From Lysobacter sp. FW306-1B-D06B (GTDB lineage: Bacteria > Pseudomonadota > Gammaproteobacteria > Xanthomonadales > Xanthomonadaceae): 64,000 nucleotides of DNA. The stretch covers positions 3,472,001 to 3,536,000 of the forward strand of contig NZ_CP151802.1 in the NCBI RefSeq assembly GCF_038446665.1. Reading direction: 5' to 3'. Below, piece after piece: positions 1 to 9,364 of this stretch (positions are counted from its first letter, which is position 1; each line of letters opens with the position of its first letter). Made by a program: the position numbers and the translations under genes. Under the pieces are notes generated by a model. That model made no database searches. It saw only the letters and a program-made list of their open reading frames with translations, and was not told the DNA's origin.

Positions 1-3000
1 CCTTCTCGTCTGCCGTCAGATCCTTCGCCTCCTTTCCATACAGGTACTTGGCGAGTGCGGGCGCCGCAGCCTCGGCACCCGCCGCCGCCAGTCCACCAAT
101 TAGGGCGCTGTCTCCGCCAGATCCCACCACTACGGCGCCGAGCAGCGCGTGGGTCAGCAGGTGCGTGGCGCTTCCTTCCTCGGGCCGATTACCGTTATCC
201 ACGTCGTTCCTGGCGGCGTTCTTCTTGAATTCCTGGCCGATCAGGTAGGACGCTCCAGGCGCCAGCGTGGCAGTAGCGATGCCACCCACACCATCGGCGG
301 GACTGGCCAGGCTGGCTCCTATCATGTTGACCAACACGTTGACCTTCTGCAGCCGCTCGATGTCCTTCTGGGCATCGATGCCCTCCATCGTCAACGCCGC
401 CACCTGCTCCTTCGTGGGGGGATTCTCCTTGTCGCTGAGAGCAGCCACCGCAGCCTCCTTGCGCTTCCGGGCGTCGTCAATGGAGGCGTTGATCTCGCTG
501 CGCACGCCCTGCTGGGTGCGGTCGAACGACTGTGTGACCTGCACCTGCAGGTCCAGTTCCTTCTGCACTTCGGCGGCGTCGAAACGATTCACTAGCGCAC
601 CGCTGTTCGTCGCCACTGTGTCGGTGGTCGTCGCCGTGGCAACCTCGGCCTTGATCTGGTCCACGGTCTTGCCCGTGGCGGCCTGACCGGCTGCGTCCGT
701 GATGGTGATGTTCTTCGTATTGATGCCGCTGTGGGTGGTACTGCGCTGGTGGTCGTCGTCCTGACCAAAGCCGACCGATTTGCTGGCGGTGGTGCCGCCG
801 GCCTTGCCATCCTGCGAGCCCATCGCCATCTGGTGCTCGCCGCGCTCACCGCTGCCGTTGACGCCGGCCGAGCCGCTCAGGCCGAACGCCTCGCCCTCGT
901 AGTCGGCGTGGTTTTCGATGTCGGCGATCTGCAGCGTGCCGGTGCTGAAGCTGTTGCGACCTGCCGCTTCGGCCGCCTCGGTACTGGTGATGATGCCGCC
1001 CTTCAGCTCGGTCTTGTCCTTCACGTTGACACTGTAGCCACGGTCGCCGGCCAGGATGCCGCTCTGCTCGTTGACGCTGGCATAGTCCGAGTTGACCTTC
1101 GACTGGTTGTAGCTGGCACTGACCGAGGCACCGTAACCCACGGTCACCTGGGCGCTGGCGTCCATCTGCTTGCTGTCATAGGTCTGCGTGTCCTGCAGGC
1201 TCTCGATGACCAGGTTCTTCACGTCCACATCGACGCGCTCACCGGTGAGCTGGCCGCCGCTCAGGGTCAACGTACCGCCACTGTTGACCGTCGTCGTGCC
1301 GCCGCTGCCGACGTGCGAGTTGGTGTGGGTGACCGTGGTGCCGTCGCTGTGGCCCTTGCCGACGTTGCCACCCGCCGTCACGCCCGCGGCGAACCCATCC
1401 TTGCCATACGACACTGCCACACCCGCGTTCCACCCGCTGGAACTGTTGGTGCTGTGCAGCTCGTAAGTGTTCTGGGCCGCGACGATGTCGATGTTGCCCT
1501 CGGCATCCAGCAGTGTGCTGTCGCGGCCATAGACGTCCGAACCGGAGATGCGGATGGTCGAGTCTTCCCCCGCCCCCGTGGCGACGATGGCGACGTTCTT
1601 GCCGTTGATGTTGCTGCCGACCACTTCGCGACTGGTCGCGTTGGTCTCGCTTTCGGACTGCTGCTCACCGTAGGTGATGGATGCGCTGGCCGCCGTGCCA
1701 CCGTTCTGCACCACGTCCTTCGCCGCACCCGCGGCCTGGTAGGCGTTATAGGCCGTATTAGCCGCGGCCATGGCGTTGACGCGACCGTCCTTGCTCTCAC
1801 CCATGGTGCGGGACGACTCGTAAGCACCGGTCGCGGCATCCAGCGCCGGGGCGGAGACGGCGACGGTCACGCCGCTCTGCTTGAATTTGGTCTTCTCCTG
1901 CGTGGTGGAGGTGCTGTAGTCCTCCTCGATGTTCACCGACTTGCCGAGCAGAGTGACGTTGCCTTCTGGCGACGAGACGGTTGAGCCTTGGATGTGCAGG
2001 GCACCGTCCTTCGCCACCAGGGTGGTGTCGCCGCCCAGGCTGCCGACCATGCTGCCCACCGCGTACGTGCTGACCTCGTTCGATTCGGTCGTCGTGCTGC
2101 GCTTGCCGGCGGTGATACTGGCGCCGCCATCGCTGAACACACCGCTTTCGTCCTTCTGGTGGAAGCGGCTCTCGCTGCGCGTGTCGTGCCCCGCCTCCAC
2201 CGTGAGGTTTTCCTTCGCGATCAGCGTTGTGCCGGCATCGGACACCACGTTGCTGCCGGTGACGGTGATGTTCTGCCCCTGGATGCCGACGGTCTTGCCG
2301 CTGAAGGTGCTGCCCTGGACGAACGTCTCGTCCACGCTGTTGCTCTGCAGCGTCGTGCTGCTGCCAAAGGTGTGGTCGCTCGTGGACTTGTGGCTTTCGC
2401 TGCGGTTCGCGGTCGCCACGCCATGCGTGATGTTCACATTGCCTTCGGCGACGGCGGTCACCGCGCCATGGTCGCTGGTGACCGTCGCGGCCCGGGCGTT
2501 GATGTCGCCGCCGGCCTGCAGCAGGGCATCGCCCGACGCGTGGATGGTGGTGCCCACCTCCTGGGTATAACCGTGGCGCACGTAGTTGTCGGCGTCGGCC
2601 GCGCTGTTGTTCTGCTCACCCACGGTGACGGTGTTCAGGTTGACGTTGCGGCCGGCGACCACGGCGGTCTGCCCACTGGCACCGGCGTTGACCACCTGCG
2701 CCGCGGTCAGGTTGGTATCGCGTCCGGCCGCCACCAGCAGCGTGCCGCCCGGGTTGGTGACGTACAGTCCGGCCACGCGGTCGATGGTGGTGTTGCTGTA
2801 ACTGTTGGCGCCGATCTGCGTGGACCACGAGTTCGTCGTGCTCACGACATTCACGTCGCGGCCGGCCGTTGCCACAAGGGCTCGGTTTGCGTCGATCACG
2901 CCGCCGATGTTGTCCAGATCGGTGCGGGCATGCAGCGCGACCGTGTCGCCGGTGATGCGCCCGCCCAGATTGCGCAGGTTCTCGCCGGTCAGCTGCACCG

Positions 3001-6000
3001 CCGTGCGACCGGCGATGGTGCCGGAATTGACCAGATCGCCCTTCAGGTCGAGGTCGATCGTATCGGCCGAGATCAGCGTGCCATTGCCGCTCAAATCGCC
3101 CGGCTTGACCCGAACGTACACCTGCGGCACCAGGGCGGTGGCGGAGGTGCCGTCCGGCAGCGTCACCGTTTGCTCGACCAGCCACACGATGTCGCTGGTC
3201 AGCTGCGCCATCTGTTCGGCGGTCAGGGCAACACCCGGGCGCAGGTTCCACTTCTGCGCGAACGTGGCGCCGTTGTCCAACAGGGCGCGGTACTGCGCTT
3301 CGTCCGAAGCGTAGCCATCGAGGAAACGGCGACCGGTCAGCTGCCCAATCTGCTCGCGCACCAGGCGCTGCTCGTAGTAGCCGTCGCCCAGGCGCTTGTG
3401 CATGTTCGCCGGATCCTGGCCCAACAGGCCCAGCAGGTAGTCCGAGGACAGCCAGTTGCGGTAGTTGGCAAAGGCCGGATCGGTTTCGATCAGGTAGCCG
3501 CTGGCGCCCGGGGCGGATCGGAACAGGCTGCTGTCGGGCCAGTGGGTGTCGGCTCCGATCGTGCGCACCGTCGCCGGTAGGAACGAAAGCGCCTTGTCGC
3601 CGGCATCGACCGTCATGCCGTCGGTCACCACCTCCCCTTGTGGCACGTCCTGGTTATTGGCCGCCTCAGGCGTGTCGCTGATGACGGCCACGGTCTGCCC
3701 GACTTCCGTCACCTGACGATTGCCCGCGCCACTGGACGTGCCAGCCGCGCCGCTCGCCGCGCCGCCCACGGTGCCGGTGCTGCGCTCGCCCGCACCGTTG
3801 CCGCTCGGATCGATGCCGCCCAGGTTCTGCTTCACCTCCGCGACCGGCAGCGTAATCGTGCTGTTGACCTGCTGCTGGTAGGGCCCCTGATCCTCCCAGA
3901 TGCGGCGCTTGTTCGAGCCCGATCCCAGGTCATAGGTGAACCGCTTCGCACCGGTGTCGGTCACCGTGCGCTGACCCTCGGCCGCGACGTTGCGCAGCGC
4001 GCCGATCGCCCCGGTGATCGCGCCGCCGACCAGGATCTGGCTCTTGTCGTTGACGAACTCGCCGCCGTCCAGGTGCAGGTTGCCGCCCACCGAGACCTTG
4101 CCCGGGTCGCTCGACACCACCTGCGATTCTTCCGTGCTCCGGTCGTACCGCGTTTCGGTCCACGCGAACACCTTCAGCCCGGCCACTTCCGTGCCGTCCC
4201 GGCCGAGCAGGAAGCCGGCGGTGTGCCAGCCGCCGAAGTACACCATCTCGAAATCGTCCATCGAGAAGGTGCGGCCGAACAGCTCCGGCGGCACTTCGCT
4301 GTTGTCGGTGTGGTCGTTGATGTAGATGTCGACGAGCGATTCGCTGCCTATCGGCACAACGGTATCGACGTAATGGGCGTTGAGGTTCCAGAACCCGGCC
4401 GTGGCCAGCGTCAGGTCGCCGGCGACCTCGATCGTGGCCGAGCTGTTGGTCACCCGCTGCGCCTGGCCGGTCGCGACTCCGTTCCCGTCCAGCGCGCCGC
4501 CGATGCGCGCATCGCCCATCGCGATCAGGCTGGCGTGCTCGCGGTTGACCAGGTCGGTGACGCCGATGTCCAGATCGGCGCGGCTGGCGATGGTCGCGGC
4601 GGTCGTGACGCCACCGACGATTTCTTCCTGATTGGTCAGCGTTCTCGCGCCGATGGCGACGTGATCGCCGTAGATGCGGCCGGTGCCGGAGTTGGTGACC
4701 CGGCTTGCATCCAGACGCGTCTCGCCGCCGTCGATCAGGCCGCGGTTGCTGACCTCGCCGTTGGCCACCACGTGGGTGCGGCCACCGCTGATCGTGCCGT
4801 CGACGGTGTTGTCGACATTCGCTCCGCGGACGGTGAGGTCACCGGCCTGGATTACGCTGCGGTTGGTCAACGTGCCAGCGGTGCTGACGTCGGCCTGGCC
4901 GTTGGCGGTGATCTCGCCGGTGTGGAGGTAGTCCTGTTGCAGCGCAATGGTCAGATCGCCCTGCGACAGCACGGTGCCGTCGCCCGTCATCCCATTGGCG
5001 GTAATCGTCTGGTTCGTGCCAGACAGCAGCGTGCCGGCGGTGTTGGTGAGCTGATCGACGGCGACGCCGATGCTGCCGGACGACGAGACCAGGCCGGTCG
5101 TGTTGTCGAGCGTATTGCCGGTCACGCCGATGTGCGTATCGGCGGCAATCACGCCGGCGGTGTTGTCGATCCGGTGGGCGTTCAGCGTCACCGACTCGCC
5201 CTGCAGGCCGAGCACGACATTCGGATCGGCGCTGAGGGTGTCGCGGTTGACGATCGACGCCGCGGTCAGGTCCAGGGTGCCACCGGTGACCACCAGGCCG
5301 CGCGTGTTGTCCACATCGCCCGACAACGCCGCCGTCAGATTCGTGCCGGCCTGCAAGGTACCGTCGGCATTGCGCAACGCAGTGCCGGTGAGTTCGACGT
5401 TATCGCCGCCCAGGTAACCGCCGCTGTTGTCGATGGCGGCGGCGTGCGCTGCCAGGTCGCCGGTGCTGGAAATGACGCCGGCACGGTTGTCGAGGTCGCC
5501 GGTCATCAGCGTGGCCGAGCCACCGCCGATGATGCCGCCGCTGTCACCCGCGTTGGTGTTGGTCAGCGTCTGGCCGTGGGTGTCGATGCGCAGATCGCCC
5601 ACCGCTTGCAGCAGGCCGGTGTCGTTGTTCAGCGCGCCACTGTCGATGGCCAGCGTGCTGGCCGTGGCGGCGATCGTGCCGCCGGTGTTGTCCAGCGCCT
5701 GCTGGCGCGTGTCGATCGTGGTGTTCGCGCCGACGACCACCCCGCCCGCATTCGTGAGTCCCGTGCTGTCGAGCGTGACATCGCCCTTGCCCTGCAACGT
5801 ACCGCCCGTGTTGTCGAGCAGGCCGTCGGCACTGAGCTGGAGATCTCCCTCGGTGGAGACGATCGCGCCGTTCTCGCCGTTGAGCACGGTACCCGCCCGG
5901 ACCGTGGCCTGGTTCGTGGCCACGACCGTGCCGCCGCGGTTGTCCAGGGCCTGCGTCACCGCAAACCCCACGGTGTCACCGGCACTGATCAGGCCGCCCC

Positions 6001-9000
6001 AGTTGTCCACGGTGTCCGCAGTCGCCTGCACCGCGCCGTTGGCACCGATTTGGCCATGGCCATTGTCCAGCTGCCGCGCGGTGAGGCTCACCTGCTGGGC
6101 CAGAATGCCCTTGGGCGCGGCGTTCGGATCGGTGACCAGCGTGTCGCGGTTGACGAGCCGGTCCGCCGTCACGTCCAGCACACCGCCCGTGGCGATCGTG
6201 CCGCGCGTGTTGTCGAGCGTTTGCGCCACCACCACCCGCGACGACGCCTCGCCGGCCGCGCTCACCACGCCGTCGGTGTTGGTCAGCGTGGCGGCGTCGA
6301 GCTGCAGTGCGCCGTTGGTCGCGATCGTGCCCGCCGCGTTGTCCAGCGCGCCGCGCACACGCAGATCCAGCGTGTCGGTGCCGGTCGCACTGAGCGTGCC
6401 ACCCGCCGTGGTCAGCGAGCCGGTCTCGATGGCGATCCTCGAAGCCTGTGTCGTGCCGCCGCGCAGGTTCGTGGTCTCGCCGGTCAACGTGAGCGTGCCG
6501 TCCGTCGCGAGCGTGCCATTCGTACCATCGAGGGTGACGACATCGAGACCAAGCCCATTCACCGCGGTCACTGCGCCGCCGGTGTTGTCTAGCGCCTGCG
6601 CCGTCAGCGTCAGCGTGTCGTTCGCGGCCAGCTGGCCGTTCGCGTTGTCCACGGTGCGGGACGCGACCGTCACGCTGTCGCCGAAGATGCCCTTCGCGGG
6701 CGCATCGGGATCGGTGCTGAGGGTGTCGCGGTTGACCAGCGTGTCGGTCGTCACCGTCAGGTCGCCCGAGACACCCACCGTGCCGCGCGTGTTGTCCAAG
6801 GCGCCGGCAACGGCCACGCGCGAGGCATCCGTGCTGGCACTGCTGAGCGAACCGCCCGTGTTGGTCAGCGCACCCGCTTCGAGGTTCAAGGCGCCTTTGG
6901 TCGCGATCGTGCCGGCCGTGTTGTCGTGCAGGCCACGCACACGCAAATCCAGCGCGTCGGCACTCGTGGCCGTCAGCGAACCGCCGGCGGTGGTCAGCGT
7001 ACCGGTGTCGATGGCGATGCGCTGTGCCAACGTGGTGCCATTGCGCAGATCCGTCGCGTCGCCGGCGATGCTCAAGGCGCCATTGCTGGCCAGCGTACCG
7101 CCAGCACCGTTCAACGTGTCCGCATTGATCGCGAGCGCGCCGGCGCCCACCTGGCGCACCGTGCCACCGGCATTGCCGAAGGTGGTGGCCGTGATCGCCA
7201 GGTCACCGTTGCTTTCGATCGTGCCGGCGTCGCCGTTATCGAGCGTGCCGTGCACGTTGAGGGTGTTGCCCGCCTCGCCGCTGGCGATGATGTGGCCGCC
7301 GCGGCTGTCGAAGTTGTCGGCGGTGAGCGTTACCTGCGTCGCGCTCAGCGTCGCGCCGCGATGATCGACCTGACCGGCAGCCAGGTTCACCGCACCGGCG
7401 GTGGCGATCGTGCCGCCCGCACCGGACAGCGTGCCGGTATGGATCTGCAGGCCGTTCGCGCCGGCGTGCTGCAGTTGACCGCGTTCGTTGACGAACGATC
7501 CGGTATTGAGGGTCAGGCTCGACGCATTGCTGGCGATCGTGCCGTCGGAGTTATCCAATGTCCCCGCAACATTCAGTGCCGTGGCGTCGGTGCCGCTGTG
7601 CGAGAGCGTGCCAGCACGGTTGAACACCGTCTGGGCGTCCAGCGTCAGCGGGCCGCCCACGTTGAGGCGACCGGCGTCGTTGTTGAGCGACTCGACCCGG
7701 AGCGCGGCCATGCCGCCAATGGTCAGCTCGCCACCGGCATTGCCCAAGTGGCCGCCATCGACGCGCAGGTCGCGCAGGCCGAGGTGACCGCCGTCGTTGT
7801 TCAGGCCACCACTTGCGGCCAAGTCCACGCCACTGGCCTCGATGCGGCCGCCGTCATTGTTCAGCACCCCCGCGATGTTCAGTACACCGTCGGCCAGTGG
7901 CTCCGGCAGCGGCAGCGTGCCGCCTCCTGTGCTGCCGCCGCCGTCCTGGCCGCCGCTACCGCTGCCGGAATTCGGATCCGAGCCGCTCTCGCTGCCGCCG
8001 GCGGAGCCTCCGCCACCGCCGTCGGCAATGGGGGCGGCCACGCCGATCCGACCGGCGTCGCGGTTGGTCAGCGTGCCGGCGTTCAACGCCAGCGCCTGCA
8101 ACCCGGCTTGTTGGATCGCACCATCGCGATTCTGTAGCGATTGCGCATTGACCTCGACGCGGCGCGCATTGAGCGTGCCGCCGCCGTTGTCGACATCCAC
8201 CGGTGTGGTGATGGTCAGCTCGCGCCCGGCACTGATCGTGCCGGCGTTGGCCGCGCCGCCACTGGCGGCGATGGTCGTGTTGGTCTGCGATTGCAGCGCG
8301 CCGGTGTTCTCGATGCGGCCATCGACGGTGACCGTCAACTCACCGGTCTGCGCGCCGATCGTACCGGCGTTGCGCACGCCCACGCCGTTTTCCGTGGCGA
8401 CCAAGGCGATGTGATGGGCATACATACCGCCCAAGGCACTGACATCGATCGTGAACTGCGGGGCGGCGCCGCTGGCACCTTCGATTGCCGTGATCTGGGT
8501 ATGATCGGCACTGACCGTGTTGGCGCCTGTCGTGACCTTGAGCCGGTTGGCCCACACGCCGGCATTAAGCTGCACCGATCGCGCGATCAGATCGGTGTAG
8601 TCGGCACCGCTGGTATCCAGTCCGGCGCCGTCGACCTGAAGGACACCACTGCCTTCAACCCGGTAGCCGTCCAACGCGCCGTTGTTAAGGATCGGCCGAC
8701 CGGTCGTCAGCGTCACACGGTCTGAATTGATAAAACCACCGCCCGCCACCTGGATGCCGGCGGGATTGGCAATGATCACCTCGGCGCGGCGCCCGGCCAC
8801 CTCGACGTAACCGTTGAGGTGGCTCGGGTTGGCCGAGTTGACCTCGTTGAGGATGACCCGCGCCTCACCGGTCGCGAGCCACGGGTTGCCCTGGACCCAG
8901 CCGCCGACCTGCGTCTGCGTATTCTCGCGGGAGTTGTTGAGGATGGCGTTTTCCGGGCCGACATCGAAACGGCTGTATTGATTCCTTGAGACACCGGCCG

Positions 9001-9298
9001 CACTCGGCGTGGTGATATTGACCAAGGGCGTTCCGTTCGGCGCCTCCAGCACCTGCGGGCGCTGGTTACCCGGCGCACTGGGATCGCCGACGATCTGGCC
9101 CTGCACCGCCTGTGCGAAGGCCGGTAACGTGGTCACGAAGCCCAAGGCGACGTACATCGCGAACCGCAGGGCCGGCAACACCGCCGTGCGCACACCGCCA
9201 CCGCGATCGGTTCCGCCCTGTGGCGACGTCACCAGCTCGCTGGTCACCTGTACCAGGCCGAGTTCACGGTTGAAAACCAGTCGATAGATGCGGTTCAC
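1..9298 (-). CDS. FhaB/CdiA-type two-partner-secretion exoprotein, 3' end outside window
   Basis: The frame stays open from a GTG at 9298 to the window edge, giving at least 3,099 residues. The N-terminus MNRIYRLVFNRELG is the extended signal peptide region (ESPR) of these adhesins, followed by a hydrophobic stretch ending in FAQA. A TPS haemagglutination domain follows (about residues 45-330, with NPAGI in place of the usual NPNGI), then a Gly/Ser-rich linker (about 424-460), long runs of FHA-type repeats of the LDNTGGTI kind, and a second repeat block near residues 2,000-2,800. The last visible residues (GAEAAAPALAKYLYG) match the stretch just before the VENN pre-toxin domain of CdiA, so a C-terminal toxin and an immunity gene are expected to the left of the window. 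The protein would be exported by the transporter gene 66 bp upstream. An AGGA ribosome site precedes the GTG. FhaB-like adhesin versus CdiA toxin cannot be settled without the missing end. Confidence 0.93.
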   Translation of the reverse strand, partial: MNRIYRLVFNRELGLVQVTSELVTSPQGGTDRGGGVRTAVLPALRFAMYVALGFVTTLPAFAQAVQGQIVGDPSAPGNQRPQVLEAPNGTPLVNITTPSAAGVSRNQYSRFDVGPENAILNNSRENTQTQVGGWVQGNPWLATGEARVILNEVNSANPSHLNGYVEVAGRRAEVIIANPAGIQVAGGGFINSDRVTLTTGRPILNNGALDGYRVEGSGVLQVDGAGLDTSGADYTDLIARSVQLNAGVWANRLKVTTGANTVSADHTQITAIEGASGAAPQFTIDVSALGGMYAHHIALVATENGVGVRNAGTIGAQTGELTVTVDGRIENTGALQSQTNTTIAASGGAANAGTISAGRELTITTPVDVDNGGGTLNARRVEVNAQSLQNRDGAIQQAGLQALALNAGTLTNRDAGRIGVAAPIADGGGGGSAGGSESGSDPNSGSGSGGQDGGGSTGGGTLPLPEPLADGVLNIAGVLNNDGGRIEASGVDLAASGGLNNDGGHLGLRDLRVDGGHLGNAGGELTIGGMAALRVESLNNDAGRLNVGGPLTLDAQTVFNRAGTLSHSGTDATALNVAGTLDNSDGTIASNASSLTLNTGSFVNERGQLQHAGANGLQIHTGTLSGAGGTIATAGAVNLAAGQVDHRGATLSATQVTLTADNFDSRGGHIIASGEAGNTLNVHGTLDNGDAGTIESNGDLAITATTFGNAGGTVRQVGAGALAINADTLNGAGGTLASNGALSIAGDATDLRNGTTLAQRIAIDTGTLTTAGGSLTATSADALDLRVRGLHDNTAGTIATKGALNLEAGALTNTGGSLSSASTDASRVAVAGALDNTRGTVGVSGDLTVTTDTLVNRDTLSTDPDAPAKGIFGDSVTVASRTVDNANGQLAANDTLTLTAQALDNTGGAVTAVNGLGLDVVTLDGTNGTLATDGTLTLTGETTNLRGGTTQASRIAIETGSLTTAGGTLSATGTDTLDLRVRGALDNAAGTIATNGALQLDAATLTNTDGVVSAAGEASSRVVVAQTLDNTRGTIATGGVLDVTADRLVNRDTLVTDPNAAPKGILAQQVSLTARQLDNGHGQIGANGAVQATADTVDNWGGLISAGDTVGFAVTQALDNRGGTVVATNQATVRAGTVLNGENGAIVSTEGDLQLSADGLLDNTGGTLQGKGDVTLDSTGLTNAGGVVVGANTTIDTRQQALDNTGGTIAATASTLAIDSGALNNDTGLLQAVGDLRIDTHGQTLTNTNAGDSGGIIGGGSATLMTGDLDNRAGVISSTGDLAAHAAAIDNSGGYLGGDNVELTGTALRNADGTLQAGTNLTAALSGDVDNTRGLVVTGGTLDLTAASIVNRDTLSADPNVVLGLQGESVTLNAHRIDNTAGVIAADTHIGVTGNTLDNTTGLVSSSGSIGVAVDQLTNTAGTLLSGTNQTITANGMTGDGTVLSQGDLTIALQQDYLHTGEITANGQADVSTAGTLTNRSVIQAGDLTVRGANVDNTVDGTISGGRTHVVANGEVSNRGLIDGGETRLDASRVTNSGTGRIYGDHVAIGARTLTNQEEIVGGVTTAATIASRADLDIGVTDLVNREHASLIAMGDARIGGALDGNGVATGQAQRVTNSSATIEVAGDLTLATAGFWNLNAHYVDTVVPIGSESLVDIYINDHTDNSEVPPELFGRTFSMDDFEMVYFGGWHTAGFLLGRDGTEVAGLKVFAWTETRYDRSTEESQVVSSDPGKVSVGGNLHLDGGEFVNDKSQILVGGAITGAIGALRNVAAEGQRTVTDTGAKRFTYDLGSGSNKRRIWEDQGPYQQQVNSTITLPVAEVKQNLGGIDPSGNGAGERSTGTVGGAASGAAGTSSGAGNRQVTEVGQTVAVISDTPEAANNQDVPQGEVVTDGMTVDAGDKALSFLPATVRTIGADTHWPDSSLFRSAPGASGYLIETDPAFANYRNWLSSDYLLGLLGQDPANMHKRLGDGYYEQRLVREQIGQLTGRRFLDGYASDEAQYRALLDNGATFAQKWNLRPGVALTAEQMAQLTSDIVWLVEQTVTLPDGTSATALVPQVYVRVKPGDLSGNGTLISADTIDLDLKGDLVNSGTIAGRTAVQLTGENLRNLGGRITGDTVALHARTDLDNIGGVIDANRALVATAGRDVNVVSTTNSWSTQIGANSYSNTTIDRVAGLYVTNPGGTLLVAAGRDTNLTAAQVVNAGASGQTAVVAGRNVNLNTVTVGEQNNSAADADNYVRHGYTQEVGTTIHASGDALLQAGGDINARAATVTSDHGAVTAVAEGNVNITHGVATANRSESHKSTSDHTFGSSTTLQSNSVDETFVQGSTFSGKTVGIQGQNITVTGSNVVSDAGTTLIAKENLTVEAGHDTRSESRFHQKDESGVFSDGGASITAGKRSTTTESNEVSTYAVGSMVGSLGGDTTLVAKDGALHIQGSTVSSPEGNVTLLGKSVNIEEDYSTSTTQEKTKFKQSGVTVAVSAPALDAATGAYESSRTMGESKDGRVNAMAAANTAYNAYQAAGAAKDVVQNGGTAASASITYGEQQSESETNATSREVVGSNINGKNVAIVATGAGEDSTIRISGSDVYGRDSTLLDAEGNIDIVAAQNTYELHSTNSSSGWNAGVAVSYGKDGFAAGVTAGGNVGKGHSDGTTVTHTNSHVGSGGTTTVNSGGTLTLSGGQLTGERVDVDVKNLVIESLQDTQTYDSKQMDASAQVTVGYGASVSASYNQSKVNSDYASVNEQSGILAGDRGYSVNVKDKTELKGGIITSTEAAEAAGRNSFSTGTLQIADIENHADYEGEAFGLSGSAGVNGSGERGEHQMAMGSQDGKAGGTTASKSVGFGQDDDHQRSTTHSGINTKNITITDAAGQAATGKTVDQIKAEVATATTTDTVATNSGALVNRFDAAEVQKELDLQVQVTQSFDRTQQGVRSEINASIDDARKRKEAAVAALSDKENPPTKEQVAALTMEGIDAQKDIERLQKVNVLVNMIGASLASPADGVGGIATATLAPGASYLIGQEFKKNAARNDVDNGNRPEEGSATHLLTHALLGAVVVGSGGDSALIGGLAAAGAEAAAPALAKYLYGKEAKDLTADEK
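6141..7112 (-). repeat. Long-period (582-nt) tandem repeat inside the exoprotein gene
   Basis: Identical landmarks recur 582 nt (194 codons) apart. GTGTCGCGGTTGAC on the plus strand starts at 6141 and 6723. GGTCGCGATCGTGCC starts at 6317 and 6899. The segment encoding 'LTTAGG...LDLRVRG' is also present in both copies. A weaker third copy of the first landmark lies near 5229. The spacing keeps the reading frame. This points to duplication of a block of FHA repeats. Exact ends of the unit were not determined. Confidence 0.7.
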
Positions 9299-9364
9299 GG
9301 CGTGCTGTCCTTTTCTTGTGCGTTCTTCTTGCGGTGCTTCATGGGATGTCGTGCAGCGGTCCGG

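Noticed and set aside
731..8137. Several long plus-strand open frames opposite the exoprotein gene
   Set aside because: They are mirror frames of a GC-rich repetitive gene. Their translations are low-complexity Val/Ala/Arg/His-rich runs without domains, while the minus frame gives a coherent adhesin.
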